From contig OZ253666.1 of NCBI GenBank assembly GCA_965263305.1, forward strand, positions 3,410,001 through 3,474,000: a stretch of 64,000 nt of DNA. Reading direction: 5' to 3'. Shown piece by piece: positions 34,575 through 43,000 of the stretch. Numbering within the stretch: the first letter of the stretch is position 1; every line of letters starts with the position of its first letter. The position numbers and the translations under genes are program-made. This DNA is from MED-G105 sp965263305 (GTDB lineage: Bacteria; Pseudomonadota; Alphaproteobacteria; Caulobacterales; Parvularculaceae). Below the pieces are notes generated by a model that was not told where the DNA came from, did no database searches, and was given only the letters and a program-made list of their open reading frames with translations.

Positions 34575-36052
34575 TGTTTCGCGTTAAAAACACGCTGCCT
34601 CAGATGATCGACGGCGACGGTTCTTCTAGCGGACCTGAAAGCGTGGATCTTATCGCAGAAGCTCTGCGCATGGGGCAAACCTATTGGAAATTGATCTGCG
34701 CATGGGTCGCCGGCTTTGTCGTTCTCGCGGCGATCATCTCTTTTCTTATGCCGCCGACCTACATTGTCAGCGCAGAAATCCTCATGTTGAACAAACGCCT
34801 GGCGGAACCAGGCGCAATTGAATCAAACAGAAACGCCTATGTGCGTTACGAAAGTCCACAGGCGGACGATCTTCAAACTGAAATCCGTATCCTGGAGACC
34901 AGCGCCTTGCTGAGCGGCGCCGTGGAGAGAATGTCAAACCCAAGAGCAAAAGGTGCGGTCGAGCTGCGCGGCGCGCCCGCTTCGCCGCCGGTGATCACTG
35001 AAGATGAAATGGCCAATATAGCCGATAGTCTCTCGTTTTCTGTTGTCCCCGGCGCGCACGTCATCCTCGCCGAACTGCACACCGGCGACGCCGATTTCGG
35101 GAAGCGCTTTCTGGATGCATTCACCGCCGAATATATCACGCAACGCCCGAAAATTCTTTCCAATGACAGCGCCATTGCGACCCATCGACAAAACAGAGAC
35201 TTTTACAAAGAGCGACTGGACGAACTTGAAGAGCGATTGACCGCTTTGCAAAAGGAAAGCACCGTCGGCGATCTCGAGCAGGAAAAGGCAATTAGGCTTC
35301 AGCATGTTGAGAAGGAGTTGACGGCCGTTTCCCAATTGCGCGATCGGGTCGTGGAAGTTGGGCAATTGCTCGAATACTTAGAGGGGGCCGTGGAGGATTA
35401 TCGCAGCGGTCAACTCGAGGCGCCGCCATCGACACCGGCGCGCCTTGGTGACGAAGAGTTACGCGAGGCGAATGCTCGATTATTTGCAACGCTGAATGAT
35501 TTACAAACGAGACGAGCAACGTACACGCCGAAAAGTGAGGCCGTTCGAGCCGCACGCGCCGCGTATTCTCGACAGAAGATCAGCTACTTTAATTTGATTG
35601 ACCGGAAGGTCGATGAGTTAAAAGGCGAAAAGCGGGCGCTTGAGGCCGCTATTGATGATAAACATCAACGCATTGCCACCTTGTCAGATCGAAGCTCAAA
35701 GCTGCAGGATACCCTCGCGGTTCGTGAGACAATCGCCATTGAAAGGGCGGCCGCACAAGACGCATTTCTGGCGGCGTCGGCGCGTTTAGATGCAGCAGAA
35801 GCGCGGCGAACCAGCGAGTATAGCGGTTTTTCAAATGTTCGTATTCTCCAGCCGGCGGAAACGCCGCAGTCGCCGTCATCGCCAAATTTAAAGTTAAATC
35901 TGGTTCTTGGTTTTTTGACGGGGCTCATGGTCGCCGCCATTCATGTCTTGTTGAAAGATATGTCGTCCCCACATATTCGATCCGAGAAAGAAGTAGAAAA
36001 GCTACTTGGCCTTCCCGTTATTGAACTATATGCAATGACGACCCGCGTTTGA
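34571..36052 (+). CDS. GumC/Wzz-type polysaccharide co-polymerase without kinase domain
   Basis: 493 residues. Two membrane helices flank a large periplasmic region: LICAWVAGFVVLAAIISFLM near residue 40 and LNLVLGFLTGLMVAAIHVLL near 450. The Wzz domain begins around PPTYIVSAEIL; the central part is long coiled coil (residues about 200-400). The C-terminal cytoplasmic tail is short and carries no ATPase, so kinase function, if any, would have to come from the separate gene at 33090, which is degenerate. It controls polymer length and couples Wzy polymerisation to export. Confidence 0.88.
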   Translation: MMFRVKNTLPQMIDGDGSSSGPESVDLIAEALRMGQTYWKLICAWVAGFVVLAAIISFLMPPTYIVSAEILMLNKRLAEPGAIESNRNAYVRYESPQADDLQTEIRILETSALLSGAVERMSNPRAKGAVELRGAPASPPVITEDEMANIADSLSFSVVPGAHVILAELHTGDADFGKRFLDAFTAEYITQRPKILSNDSAIATHRQNRDFYKERLDELEERLTALQKESTVGDLEQEKAIRLQHVEKELTAVSQLRDRVVEVGQLLEYLEGAVEDYRSGQLEAPPSTPARLGDEELREANARLFATLNDLQTRRATYTPKSEAVRAARAAYSRQKISYFNLIDRKVDELKGEKRALEAAIDDKHQRIATLSDRSSKLQDTLAVRETIAIERAAAQDAFLAASARLDAAEARRTSEYSGFSNVRILQPAETPQSPSSPNLKLNLVLGFLTGLMVAAIHVLLKDMSSPHIRSEKEVEKLLGLPVIELYAMTTRV

Positions 36053-36058
36053 TTTTCA

Positions 36059-36065
36059 GGGGAGG
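36059..36065 (+). promoter_or_regulatory. ribosome binding site for an apparent CTG start
   Basis: GGGGAGG sits 5 nt before CTG 36071. No ATG, GTG or TTG exists in frame between the upstream in-frame stop (36050) and GTG 36122, and GTG 36122 has no comparable site. Confidence 0.55.
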
Positions 36066-36070
36066 CAAAA

Positions 36071-37168
36071 CTGCGTGTTCTTCACGTCATAAGTTCGACG
36101 GGCGTTTACGGCGCTGAGCGCGTGATCCTAAACCTACGGCGTGCGCTCCCGCAGTTGCAAATGCGGATCGCCATTTTCAGAAAAGACAATAACGGGCATG
36201 CCGCCTTACAAAAGGCGATGATTGACCTTGGCGTTGAGGTGTCGCTACTTGATGATCAGGCGCTCAGGCCAGATCGAGCAATTAGACAAATTCGCAATTT
36301 GGTAACCGATCACGATATCAACATCGTTCATGCCCATGGATACAAGGGAAATGTGCTCGCGACGATCGCATTGCGGAAGATTCGATCTACCGCATTAATT
36401 TGTATGGAGCACGGGTTTACCGACAAATCGATCAAATCAACCGTATACGGTATGGTTGACAGAATGGCGTTACGAGCACGAAGCGTAACGCGCGTCGTTT
36501 GTGTTTCCGAAACTGTGACGAACCGATGCCTGGCGGCAGGGGCTCCAGCGCACAAGATCGTCAATATTACAAACAGCGCCCCCCCGGTAGCCGGTGTTCC
36601 GACGGATTTCAGTGAAAGGGATATCGATCTTTTGTTTCTCGGCCGACTGAGCATCGAAAAAGGCGCCGACGTGCTGATTGAGGCATTGTCTTTGTTAGAG
36701 AAAAAGCCAGGCCGGGTTGTTATTGCGGGCGATAGTCCGGATCGCCCAAATCTTGAACGCCAAGCGAAGTCGTCTTCTGCAGCAGATTTGATTGAGTTTA
36801 CCGGGTATTGTAGCGACCCCGCCAGCCTATTTCGCCGGGCGAAATGGTTGGTCTTGCCCTCACGGACAGAAGGTGCGCCGATGACATTGCTCGAGGCTTT
36901 TGCATGCGGCGCCCCGGCGATCGCAAGCAATGTTGGAGCAGTGGGCGCGTTGTTTGATCGCGCCCAATTTGGGCGACTTGTGGAGGCGGGTGACCCGGCG
37001 CTTCTGGCGGACGCAATAGACTCTGCCATGGCGCTTGAAGTTGAATCCTGGCGCGCGTTTAGCCAGAACGCGATTTCGCTGACGAAAGGCGATTATAGTT
37101 TCGAAAAGTGGGCGGAGCGGTGGCTGAGTTTCTATACTGAGCTGACCAGAGGCGAGGGCGCCTTATGA
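36071..37168 (+). CDS. GT4-family glycosyltransferase (apparent CTG start)
   Basis: Reading from CTG 36071 gives 365 residues whose first 20 are the family's standard N-terminus: RVLHVISSTGVYGAERVIL, containing the G-YGAE donor/acceptor loop. Starting at GTG 36122 would delete this loop, so the upstream start is needed for a functional fold. The C-terminal GT-B domain has DLLFLGRLSIEKGADVLIEAL, VLPSRTEGAPMTLLEAFACG (the EGAPMTLLEA nucleotide-sugar motif with both conserved acids) and PAIASNVGAV. It adds one sugar to the lipid-linked repeat unit on the cytoplasmic face. The next gene overlaps by ATGA. Confidence 0.87.
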   Translation: MRVLHVISSTGVYGAERVILNLRRALPQLQMRIAIFRKDNNGHAALQKAMIDLGVEVSLLDDQALRPDRAIRQIRNLVTDHDINIVHAHGYKGNVLATIALRKIRSTALICMEHGFTDKSIKSTVYGMVDRMALRARSVTRVVCVSETVTNRCLAAGAPAHKIVNITNSAPPVAGVPTDFSERDIDLLFLGRLSIEKGADVLIEALSLLEKKPGRVVIAGDSPDRPNLERQAKSSSAADLIEFTGYCSDPASLFRRAKWLVLPSRTEGAPMTLLEAFACGAPAIASNVGAVGALFDRAQFGRLVEAGDPALLADAIDSAMALEVESWRAFSQNAISLTKGDYSFEKWAERWLSFYTELTRGEGAL

Positions 37169-38556
37169 CACCACTGCAAGTTAAAGGGATCGTTCTGGCG
37201 CTGGCGTTACTCGCGGCGGCCTCGCTCACAACGCCATATGCTTGGCTAGCGCCATTCATTCCATTGGCGCTGGCTGGCGGATTTGTTATCTGGCGTTGGC
37301 CCATCTTAAGCATCTACCTGATCGTCGGGTTTGCGCCCTTCGCTGCGCTCAATGAGCTTAGTAATTCATCTCTTCTATCTCTTCCCAAACTTTTAGGCCT
37401 CGCGGGGGTAGGGGTCGCGGCGGCGCATGTCTTTTTTGGCGTACGCCCGATTTCAAATTTGAAAACTGATATTTGGGCCATGATCGCGCTGCTATTTTGC
37501 GCCTATATCATCGCTATGGCCGCGAATGGGTTGATTACTGACAGCACCGCGATCAAGTCCCTGCGACAGCTCGGTGTCGCCATTATCCTTTTTGGTCTCG
37601 TCCTGCAGTTTCAAGATCAGTTGCGAATTTTGACAGTCGCCCGCCTTATCGCTGTTATTGTATCTGTCCCGGCAATCGCCAGTATTTTGATTGATACAGG
37701 GAACATTGAAAATAGCCGTAGTTCGGGGTTTCTGAATGATCCCAATTTCTTCGCAATGTTAATTGCGATGGCGTTGCCTATAACCCTTACATTATGCGCA
37801 ATTGAAAAAGAGCGAACAATCAAACTGGGTTTTGGGGTCGCGGCCATCGCGCAGTTTGTGGCGTTGGTGCAAACTGAGTCACGCTCTGGCCTAGTCGTTG
37901 CCGTTTTCAGCGCCGTTCTCGCCGCGCCAGTTCTATGGCGCGCTTGGGGCCGTTTGCAACCAATAAACCGGTTACGAATTCTCGCCCCAGTTTTAGTTGT
38001 TTTCGTCACAGCGGCGGCGACAGCGCCGCCGGAATATTATGAACGTCTCGATCGCCTTTCAGAATTTGTCGCGGCCGATAAGTCATCGGGGGATCGCTCA
38101 CTCGGGCGCCGGGGGTCATATTTATCCGTCGGGATAGAGATGATGAGAGAGAAACCAATCCTGGGCCATGGGCCTTCAAGCTTTCGCACCGAATATTCCA
38201 AAAGCGGTTTTGCGGTTTACTTTGCCAGTAGTACAGAACAACACGCATTTCGCAGACGCGCGCACAATACCTACCTAGAACTTGGCGCAGAGACGGGCGT
38301 TATTGGGTTGCTCGCCTTTTGCGGAATTGTGTTTATGACGATCCGAAACTTTCGCGCTGTCACGGCGCGCGCGGCGCGGCGAGGGCATGTCGATACTTTT
38401 CTATTGGCGAATGGTATATTGATCAGTTTTTGTACGGGCGCTGTCGGCCTCATTTTCGTGAGTGATCAGGCCCACAAATTTATCTGGTTTTTGGCGGCCG
38501 TCTCGGTTGTTTGGATGCGTAGGGTTACCGCCGAGGCCCGGGATGCGGTGCAATGA
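37165..38556 (+). CDS. O-antigen ligase / Wzy-type polymerase family membrane protein
   Basis: 463 residues, about 11-12 hydrophobic helices. The Wzy_C/O-antigen ligase region is seen in the large loop: GRRGSYLSVGIEMMREKPILGHGPSSF and, after it, RAHNTYLELGAETGVIGLLAF, with the conserved His-Asn pair. In a Wzx/Wzy locus with no lipid A core genes, it is most likely the periplasmic polymerase joining repeat units. The preceding and following genes overlap it by ATGA. Confidence 0.88.
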   Translation: MTPLQVKGIVLALALLAAASLTTPYAWLAPFIPLALAGGFVIWRWPILSIYLIVGFAPFAALNELSNSSLLSLPKLLGLAGVGVAAAHVFFGVRPISNLKTDIWAMIALLFCAYIIAMAANGLITDSTAIKSLRQLGVAIILFGLVLQFQDQLRILTVARLIAVIVSVPAIASILIDTGNIENSRSSGFLNDPNFFAMLIAMALPITLTLCAIEKERTIKLGFGVAAIAQFVALVQTESRSGLVVAVFSAVLAAPVLWRAWGRLQPINRLRILAPVLVVFVTAAATAPPEYYERLDRLSEFVAADKSSGDRSLGRRGSYLSVGIEMMREKPILGHGPSSFRTEYSKSGFAVYFASSTEQHAFRRRAHNTYLELGAETGVIGLLAFCGIVFMTIRNFRAVTARAARRGHVDTFLLANGILISFCTGAVGLIFVSDQAHKFIWFLAAVSVVWMRRVTAEARDAVQ

Positions 38557-39512
38557 CCTATAGCATTGTTATCCCATCTTTTAATGAAGATGAAAATTTG
38601 CCGCGCTTGCTGAGATCTCTCGAAACTGCGCAAGGCAAGCGCGATCTAGAGATTATTGTTATCGATAATCATTCATCTGACGGAACCGTGACGATAGCTG
38701 CGTCCGCTGGGGTAACCGTAATGACGCCGCCGGCAAAGGTGAGAATTTCAGAACTTCGAAACCTGGGCGCCGAGCGGGCAAAAAATGATTTGCTGGTGTT
38801 TTTGGACGCCGATATGGAAGTCCCCTCTGATTTCTTCGATCGACTTGATACGGAGTTTTCGAAACCTGGGGTCGATGCCCTCGGTTTCGTTGAGGATATT
38901 CCCGATATAGCGCCTTGGTTTGCGAAAATTTGGTCTCGCCGGACTCTCGCGCGCCGCGCCGACCGGCGAAAAACAGACTTTTTGCCAGGCCGAAATATTT
39001 GTATCCGAAAATCGGTCTTCGACAGCGTGGGTGGTTTTTCGACCGAATTGCAAACATCGGAAGACAAGGACTTTATTATGCGGGTCGCCGCCACTGGCGC
39101 CAGTACGTATACGGCGCCGCCGATCGGCCTGGTCCACTGGGGGTATGAAAAGACATTTCCGGAATGGTGCCGCAAGGAGTTTTGGCGCCAACACAGTCAT
39201 TTTGCGATGTTGAGCCGACATGGGCTAAGCCTTCGCCTCTTGCGGTTCCCTTTATTGAGCCTCGCCCATCTTGCCTGCACCTTAGCAATTTTGATGGCGT
39301 CGATCATTGTTGATTACCGAGCAATTTTTGTATTGCCTATAGTGATGACGCCTGGGCTAGGCTTTGCCTTGATGAAATCCGAGAGTCGAAAAACGGCCTT
39401 TGATTTAATCTCTTTTATGTTTCTCTATGCGCTCCGTTTTCATATTGCGGGCGTTGCATTTTTGAATGAGATCAAACAGCATTTTATCACGAGGCGTGGT
39501 TATGCTGCTTGA
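38553..39512 (+). CDS. GT2-family glycosyltransferase
   Basis: 319 residues. The GT-A fold starts YSIVIPSFNEDENLPRLLRSL, then EIIVIDNHSSDGT and the metal-binding DAD in VFLDADMEVP. The acceptor region includes FLPGRNICIRKSVFDSVGGF and an SEDKDFIMRV motif (the ED catalytic-base region). Two to three C-terminal hydrophobic segments suggest membrane association. It follows the polymerase gene with an ATGA overlap and overlaps the next gene by 11 nt. Confidence 0.9.
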   Translation: MTYSIVIPSFNEDENLPRLLRSLETAQGKRDLEIIVIDNHSSDGTVTIAASAGVTVMTPPAKVRISELRNLGAERAKNDLLVFLDADMEVPSDFFDRLDTEFSKPGVDALGFVEDIPDIAPWFAKIWSRRTLARRADRRKTDFLPGRNICIRKSVFDSVGGFSTELQTSEDKDFIMRVAATGASTYTAPPIGLVHWGYEKTFPEWCRKEFWRQHSHFAMLSRHGLSLRLLRFPLLSLAHLACTLAILMASIIVDYRAIFVLPIVMTPGLGFALMKSESRKTAFDLISFMFLYALRFHIAGVAFLNEIKQHFITRRGYAA

Positions 39513-40653
39513 GGGTATTTTCTGGGGCGCGATCGCGGTTAATGCCATTACGTTTGTTGGGTACCCAGTGTTTATTATGGCGGCGGCGTATTTCGTACCA
39601 AGCCGAAAAGGTCATTATAAAGATATGCCGTCACCGACGGTTTCGGTGATCATTTGTGCCCATAACGAAATCGCGGCGATTTCCCAGAAAATAATCAGCG
39701 TGTTACAGAGCGATTACAGTCATCAATTTGAAGTACTGGTGGGTGATGATGGGTCCACCGATGGAACAGCCGATGCGGTTCGCGCGATCCAAGATAGTCG
39801 CGTTCGTTTATTTGAGTTCCCGCGTAGTGGAAAAGCGGCGGTCCTAGATGCATTGGTGGCGAAGGCAGCTTTTGATACTTTCGTATTCTCGGACGCCGAT
39901 CCAATTTGGCGTCGTGATACGTTGGCGAACATCGTTAAACCAATGGCGAATGTGGAGGTTGGCGCCGTCGCCGGCGCCATTCTAACGCAGAAATCCCAAC
40001 GCCGCCTGGAGGGCGGTGATAAAGCCTTTCGAAGATATGAAAGCGTCATTCGCCAAGCAGAAAACCGCCTATTTGGGGCTGTCTCTGGGGATGGCGGATT
40101 ATATGCAATCCGACGGAAATATTATGAGGCGCCACTCGCCGGCGCCACTGATGATTTTTTTATCAGTACAGGCGCGGTTGCTGGAGGGGCGCGCATCGAA
40201 TTCGCGCCTGACGCCATTGCGTTGGAAGAGAGCATCGCCAGCCCGCGCAAACACCTTAACCGGCGTATCCGCATTACTGTACGTGGTTTGGCGTCGGTCT
40301 TTGCGCGGCGTCGCTTGCTTAATCCGTTTCAATACGGAAGCTATGCTGTTGGGCTGTTCTTTCACAAGGTGATGAGGCGTCTTGCGCCGGCGCTGATGAT
40401 CCCGGCAGCGTTAGCGCTGAGTGGATTGGCCCTAGTGAGTGGGCCCTATAGAATTCTTGGCGCAACGGCGGTCTTGGGGCTCTCCGTGTCGTTGATGGTG
40501 ATTTTGTCTGATCTACGAGTGCTGCGTCTTTTGCGCTTGCCAGGCTATGTGATTATGCATGCATGGGGCCTTGCGGTTGGATGCATCCTTTTCGTGGCCG
40601 GGGTTCGGTATACTCAGTGGACGCCAGCGAAAGAAAAGGCGGCTCAACCGTGA
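39502..40653 (+). CDS. GT2-family membrane glycosyltransferase
   Basis: 383 residues from ATG 39502 (GAGG upstream). One N-terminal helix precedes a GT-A domain: TVSVIICAHNEIAAISQKI, VLVGDDGSTDGTADAV, FVFSDADPIWRRDTL and SGDGGLYAIRR, then ATDDFFIS with the catalytic-base Asp pair. Two or three helices close the protein. The architecture resembles processive or semi-processive enzymes, though the QxxRW motif is not evident, so a single-sugar transferase is more likely. GTGA links its stop to the deacetylase start. Confidence 0.88.
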   Translation: MLLEGIFWGAIAVNAITFVGYPVFIMAAAYFVPSRKGHYKDMPSPTVSVIICAHNEIAAISQKIISVLQSDYSHQFEVLVGDDGSTDGTADAVRAIQDSRVRLFEFPRSGKAAVLDALVAKAAFDTFVFSDADPIWRRDTLANIVKPMANVEVGAVAGAILTQKSQRRLEGGDKAFRRYESVIRQAENRLFGAVSGDGGLYAIRRKYYEAPLAGATDDFFISTGAVAGGARIEFAPDAIALEESIASPRKHLNRRIRITVRGLASVFARRRLLNPFQYGSYAVGLFFHKVMRRLAPALMIPAALALSGLALVSGPYRILGATAVLGLSVSLMVILSDLRVLRLLRLPGYVIMHAWGLAVGCILFVAGVRYTQWTPAKEKAAQP

Positions 40654-41651
40654 AGCGCGTCCTAAAAAGGATGAGCGCCAGAGCGAGCGCCTTTCGCCCT
40701 ATATTGGGCGGAAAATGCATTGTTTTGACCTATCATCGTGTGTTGCCCGAAGAGATGCTAAACCCCGCACAATCGGCCTGGTCGATGGCGGTTAGTAAAG
40801 AGAATTTTGCGGCGCAAATGCAACTGCTAACGTCGCATTTTGATTTTTTGAATGAGCAGGAATTTCTCCAATGGCGTCGGCAACCACACGCGTTTAAGGG
40901 TACCCGAGCAGCGGTGATCACTTTTGATGATGGGTGGCGGGATAACATCGACTTTGCTCTGCCCATCCTTTCAGATCTAGAGATACCTGCGAGCCTTTAT
41001 ATTTGTACTGATCATATAACGTCCGGCCAATCATTTTGGTGGCGGCTGATCGAACAATTGGCGCAATCGCAAGGAACCGCTAATCTTATCGTAAAATTGA
41101 AGCGGGCTTTCGACGAACAAGGGCTCTGCGAGCACCATCATGGTCAGCTTACGTCAGAATTGGCGTCAGCGCCGATTGGAACGCTCATCGACAGGTTAAA
41201 GTCCATTCCGGCGCCTTCACTGGTGGCTGCGATGAGCATCCTCGCTCGTGACGAGACATCGGATATGCGCGAAATAATGACTTGGGATGAGATAAAAGCT
41301 ATGGCGGCCTCAGGCGTCGTCATCGGTCCGCACACGCGATCTCATGCGATATTACCGGCGCTGTCGAATGAGGAAATGATTGCGGAGATCGAGGGGTCAG
41401 CGAATGACTTGAAAAACCGTGATCTCCTGACCAGTGCGTTCTTCTGTTTTCCAAATGGCGACTATGATGCGCAATCCCGCGCGGCGGTGAGGGCTGCAGG
41501 GTTTAACCAATCCTATGGGCTGGGCCAGCGGGCGGTGAGGGCGTCAAAAGCGAGTTTAGACGTGGTCCCCAGGGTGAATGTCGGGATGCACAATGCCGGT
41601 GATCTTGACGCTTTCAGCTGGCTTCTGACCCGCGCGGGAGCCTTCGCGTGA
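40650..41651 (+). CDS. polysaccharide deacetylase (NodB family)
   Basis: 333 residues from GTG 40650, which overlaps the previous stop. The NodB homology domain shows motif 1 ITFDDGWRDN (catalytic base and metal Asp) and motif 2 GPHTRSHAIL (the H..SH metal triad in the form HTRSH), with PNGDYD later (the usual R..P motif reads FCFPNGDYD). Such enzymes remove N-acetyl groups from amino sugars in the polymer or its lipid-linked precursor. No signal peptide is visible, so it probably acts on a cytoplasmic or membrane-bound intermediate. The next gene starts at an overlapping GTGA. Confidence 0.9.
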   Translation: MKRVLKRMSARASAFRPILGGKCIVLTYHRVLPEEMLNPAQSAWSMAVSKENFAAQMQLLTSHFDFLNEQEFLQWRRQPHAFKGTRAAVITFDDGWRDNIDFALPILSDLEIPASLYICTDHITSGQSFWWRLIEQLAQSQGTANLIVKLKRAFDEQGLCEHHHGQLTSELASAPIGTLIDRLKSIPAPSLVAAMSILARDETSDMREIMTWDEIKAMAASGVVIGPHTRSHAILPALSNEEMIAEIEGSANDLKNRDLLTSAFFCFPNGDYDAQSRAAVRAAGFNQSYGLGQRAVRASKASLDVVPRVNVGMHNAGDLDAFSWLLTRAGAFA

Positions 41652-43000
41652 CAGATCCTTCGGTGTCTGGGCATTCCGCTCCTAACGATACGGTTAGGGC
41701 GAATATCATGCAGGCGTCATGGACGTTTTGCGTCAAACTCATTACCATGATGATCCGCCTCATTCGTAATGTCATTATAGCAAGAATATTAGGTCCCACT
41801 GAACGCGGCATCCTTGCCGTTCTTATGGCGATTCCAGAAGTTTTCGCGACGATCGGCGCTGGCGGGTTGACAGGGTCAGCATCCTTTTTCGGGGCCCGCC
41901 TATCGAGGGAAGGGTCATTTGCGCCCGCTTTACTATTACTTTCCGGCGGCGTCAGTTTGTTTGTTGGGATTGCCGTGCTTGCGTTCTTTTCATCACCGTC
42001 ATTTTTTAAAGGATACTACGAAAGCGCATCGCCCTATGCATTGTTGATTTGCGCCGTCACAGCGTTGTTTGTGATGAAACTCACCTTCAATGGGATGCTT
42101 ACGGGAATGGGGAAGGTCGGCGCGTTCAATGCGATGCGATTGTTGGAATCCGCCATTCCCCTGGCCGGTTTCTTGGCGTTTTGGGCTATGGGCGTTGCGC
42201 CATTCAAAGCAGCGATCATTGCGTGGGCCGGCGCCTATGTGGTGATCAACATCGCCGCCCTGTTGATATTGTTTAAATCCGGCGTTCTTTCATATCGTGC
42301 AACGGCGCAGTCGATGAAACAAATTGTCAGTTACGCAGGGCGTAATCATGTTGACCGAGCCGCCCAGATTGTTCTTCGTCGGTCCGATTACTTCTTTTTA
42401 TCCTATTTCATTGGCGCAACGGCAACCGGGTATTATGCAATCGCGACGATAGGCGCTGAGTTGCTTTTGTCATTGTCAGAGGCTGTCAATGTCCCCATGA
42501 CACGCCGTCTGTTCAAAGATAGAGAGACGCCGCGGATCGCCGTCGCGATCACCGTTGGGCGCCTAACGTTCATCGCGACTTTGGTGGGGGCGATTGTTCT
42601 TTGTTTGATTGCATCCCCCGCGATTTACATCGCATTCGGCGAGGCCTTCACCCCGGCGGCGCCGGCGCTGATTTGGCTGGCGCCCGGCGTTGTCGCGCTT
42701 GCGACAGGTTCGGTCTTTCGACTTGCGTTATTGGGGGATGAAAAACCGGGTGTTGTTTCTAGTATCACCGCGGCATCATCGGTTTTGTGTATAGTTCTCA
42801 ACTTTCTGCTTATTCCGTCTTATGGCATTGTTGGCGCGGCGATCGCCTCCTCAGCAGCCTATAGTGCGGCGGCGTTCGCTTTTATCATCACGGCCTTGCG
42901 CAATGGGGGGTGTAACCCGATGGCGCTTTTGGCGATTGGTTCAGAAGAAAAGGCGTTCTGGGCGCGTATTATCACCAAAGTTAAAATGAGATTTTCATGA
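41648..43000 (+). CDS. polysaccharide flippase (Wzx/MATE-like)
   Basis: 450 residues with about 12 membrane helices. The N-terminal pattern IMQASWTFCVKLITMMIRLIRNVIIARILGPTERGILAVLMAIPEV is the PST/Wzx repeat-unit exporter start (only part quoted by position: residues 15-60). It flips the undecaprenyl-linked repeat unit to the periplasm, where the polymerase at 37165 would act. Overlaps its neighbours on both sides by 4 nt. Confidence 0.88.
   Translation: MTDPSVSGHSAPNDTVRANIMQASWTFCVKLITMMIRLIRNVIIARILGPTERGILAVLMAIPEVFATIGAGGLTGSASFFGARLSREGSFAPALLLLSGGVSLFVGIAVLAFFSSPSFFKGYYESASPYALLICAVTALFVMKLTFNGMLTGMGKVGAFNAMRLLESAIPLAGFLAFWAMGVAPFKAAIIAWAGAYVVINIAALLILFKSGVLSYRATAQSMKQIVSYAGRNHVDRAAQIVLRRSDYFFLSYFIGATATGYYAIATIGAELLLSLSEAVNVPMTRRLFKDRETPRIAVAITVGRLTFIATLVGAIVLCLIASPAIYIAFGEAFTPAAPALIWLAPGVVALATGSVFRLALLGDEKPGVVSSITAASSVLCIVLNFLLIPSYGIVGAAIASSAAYSAAAFAFIITALRNGGCNPMALLAIGSEEKAFWARIITKVKMRFS

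Noticed and set aside
36122..37168. GTG 36122 as the start of the GT4 gene
   Set aside because: Would remove the conserved first strand and G-YGAE loop and lacks a ribosome site, whereas the upstream frame encodes them behind GGGGAGG.
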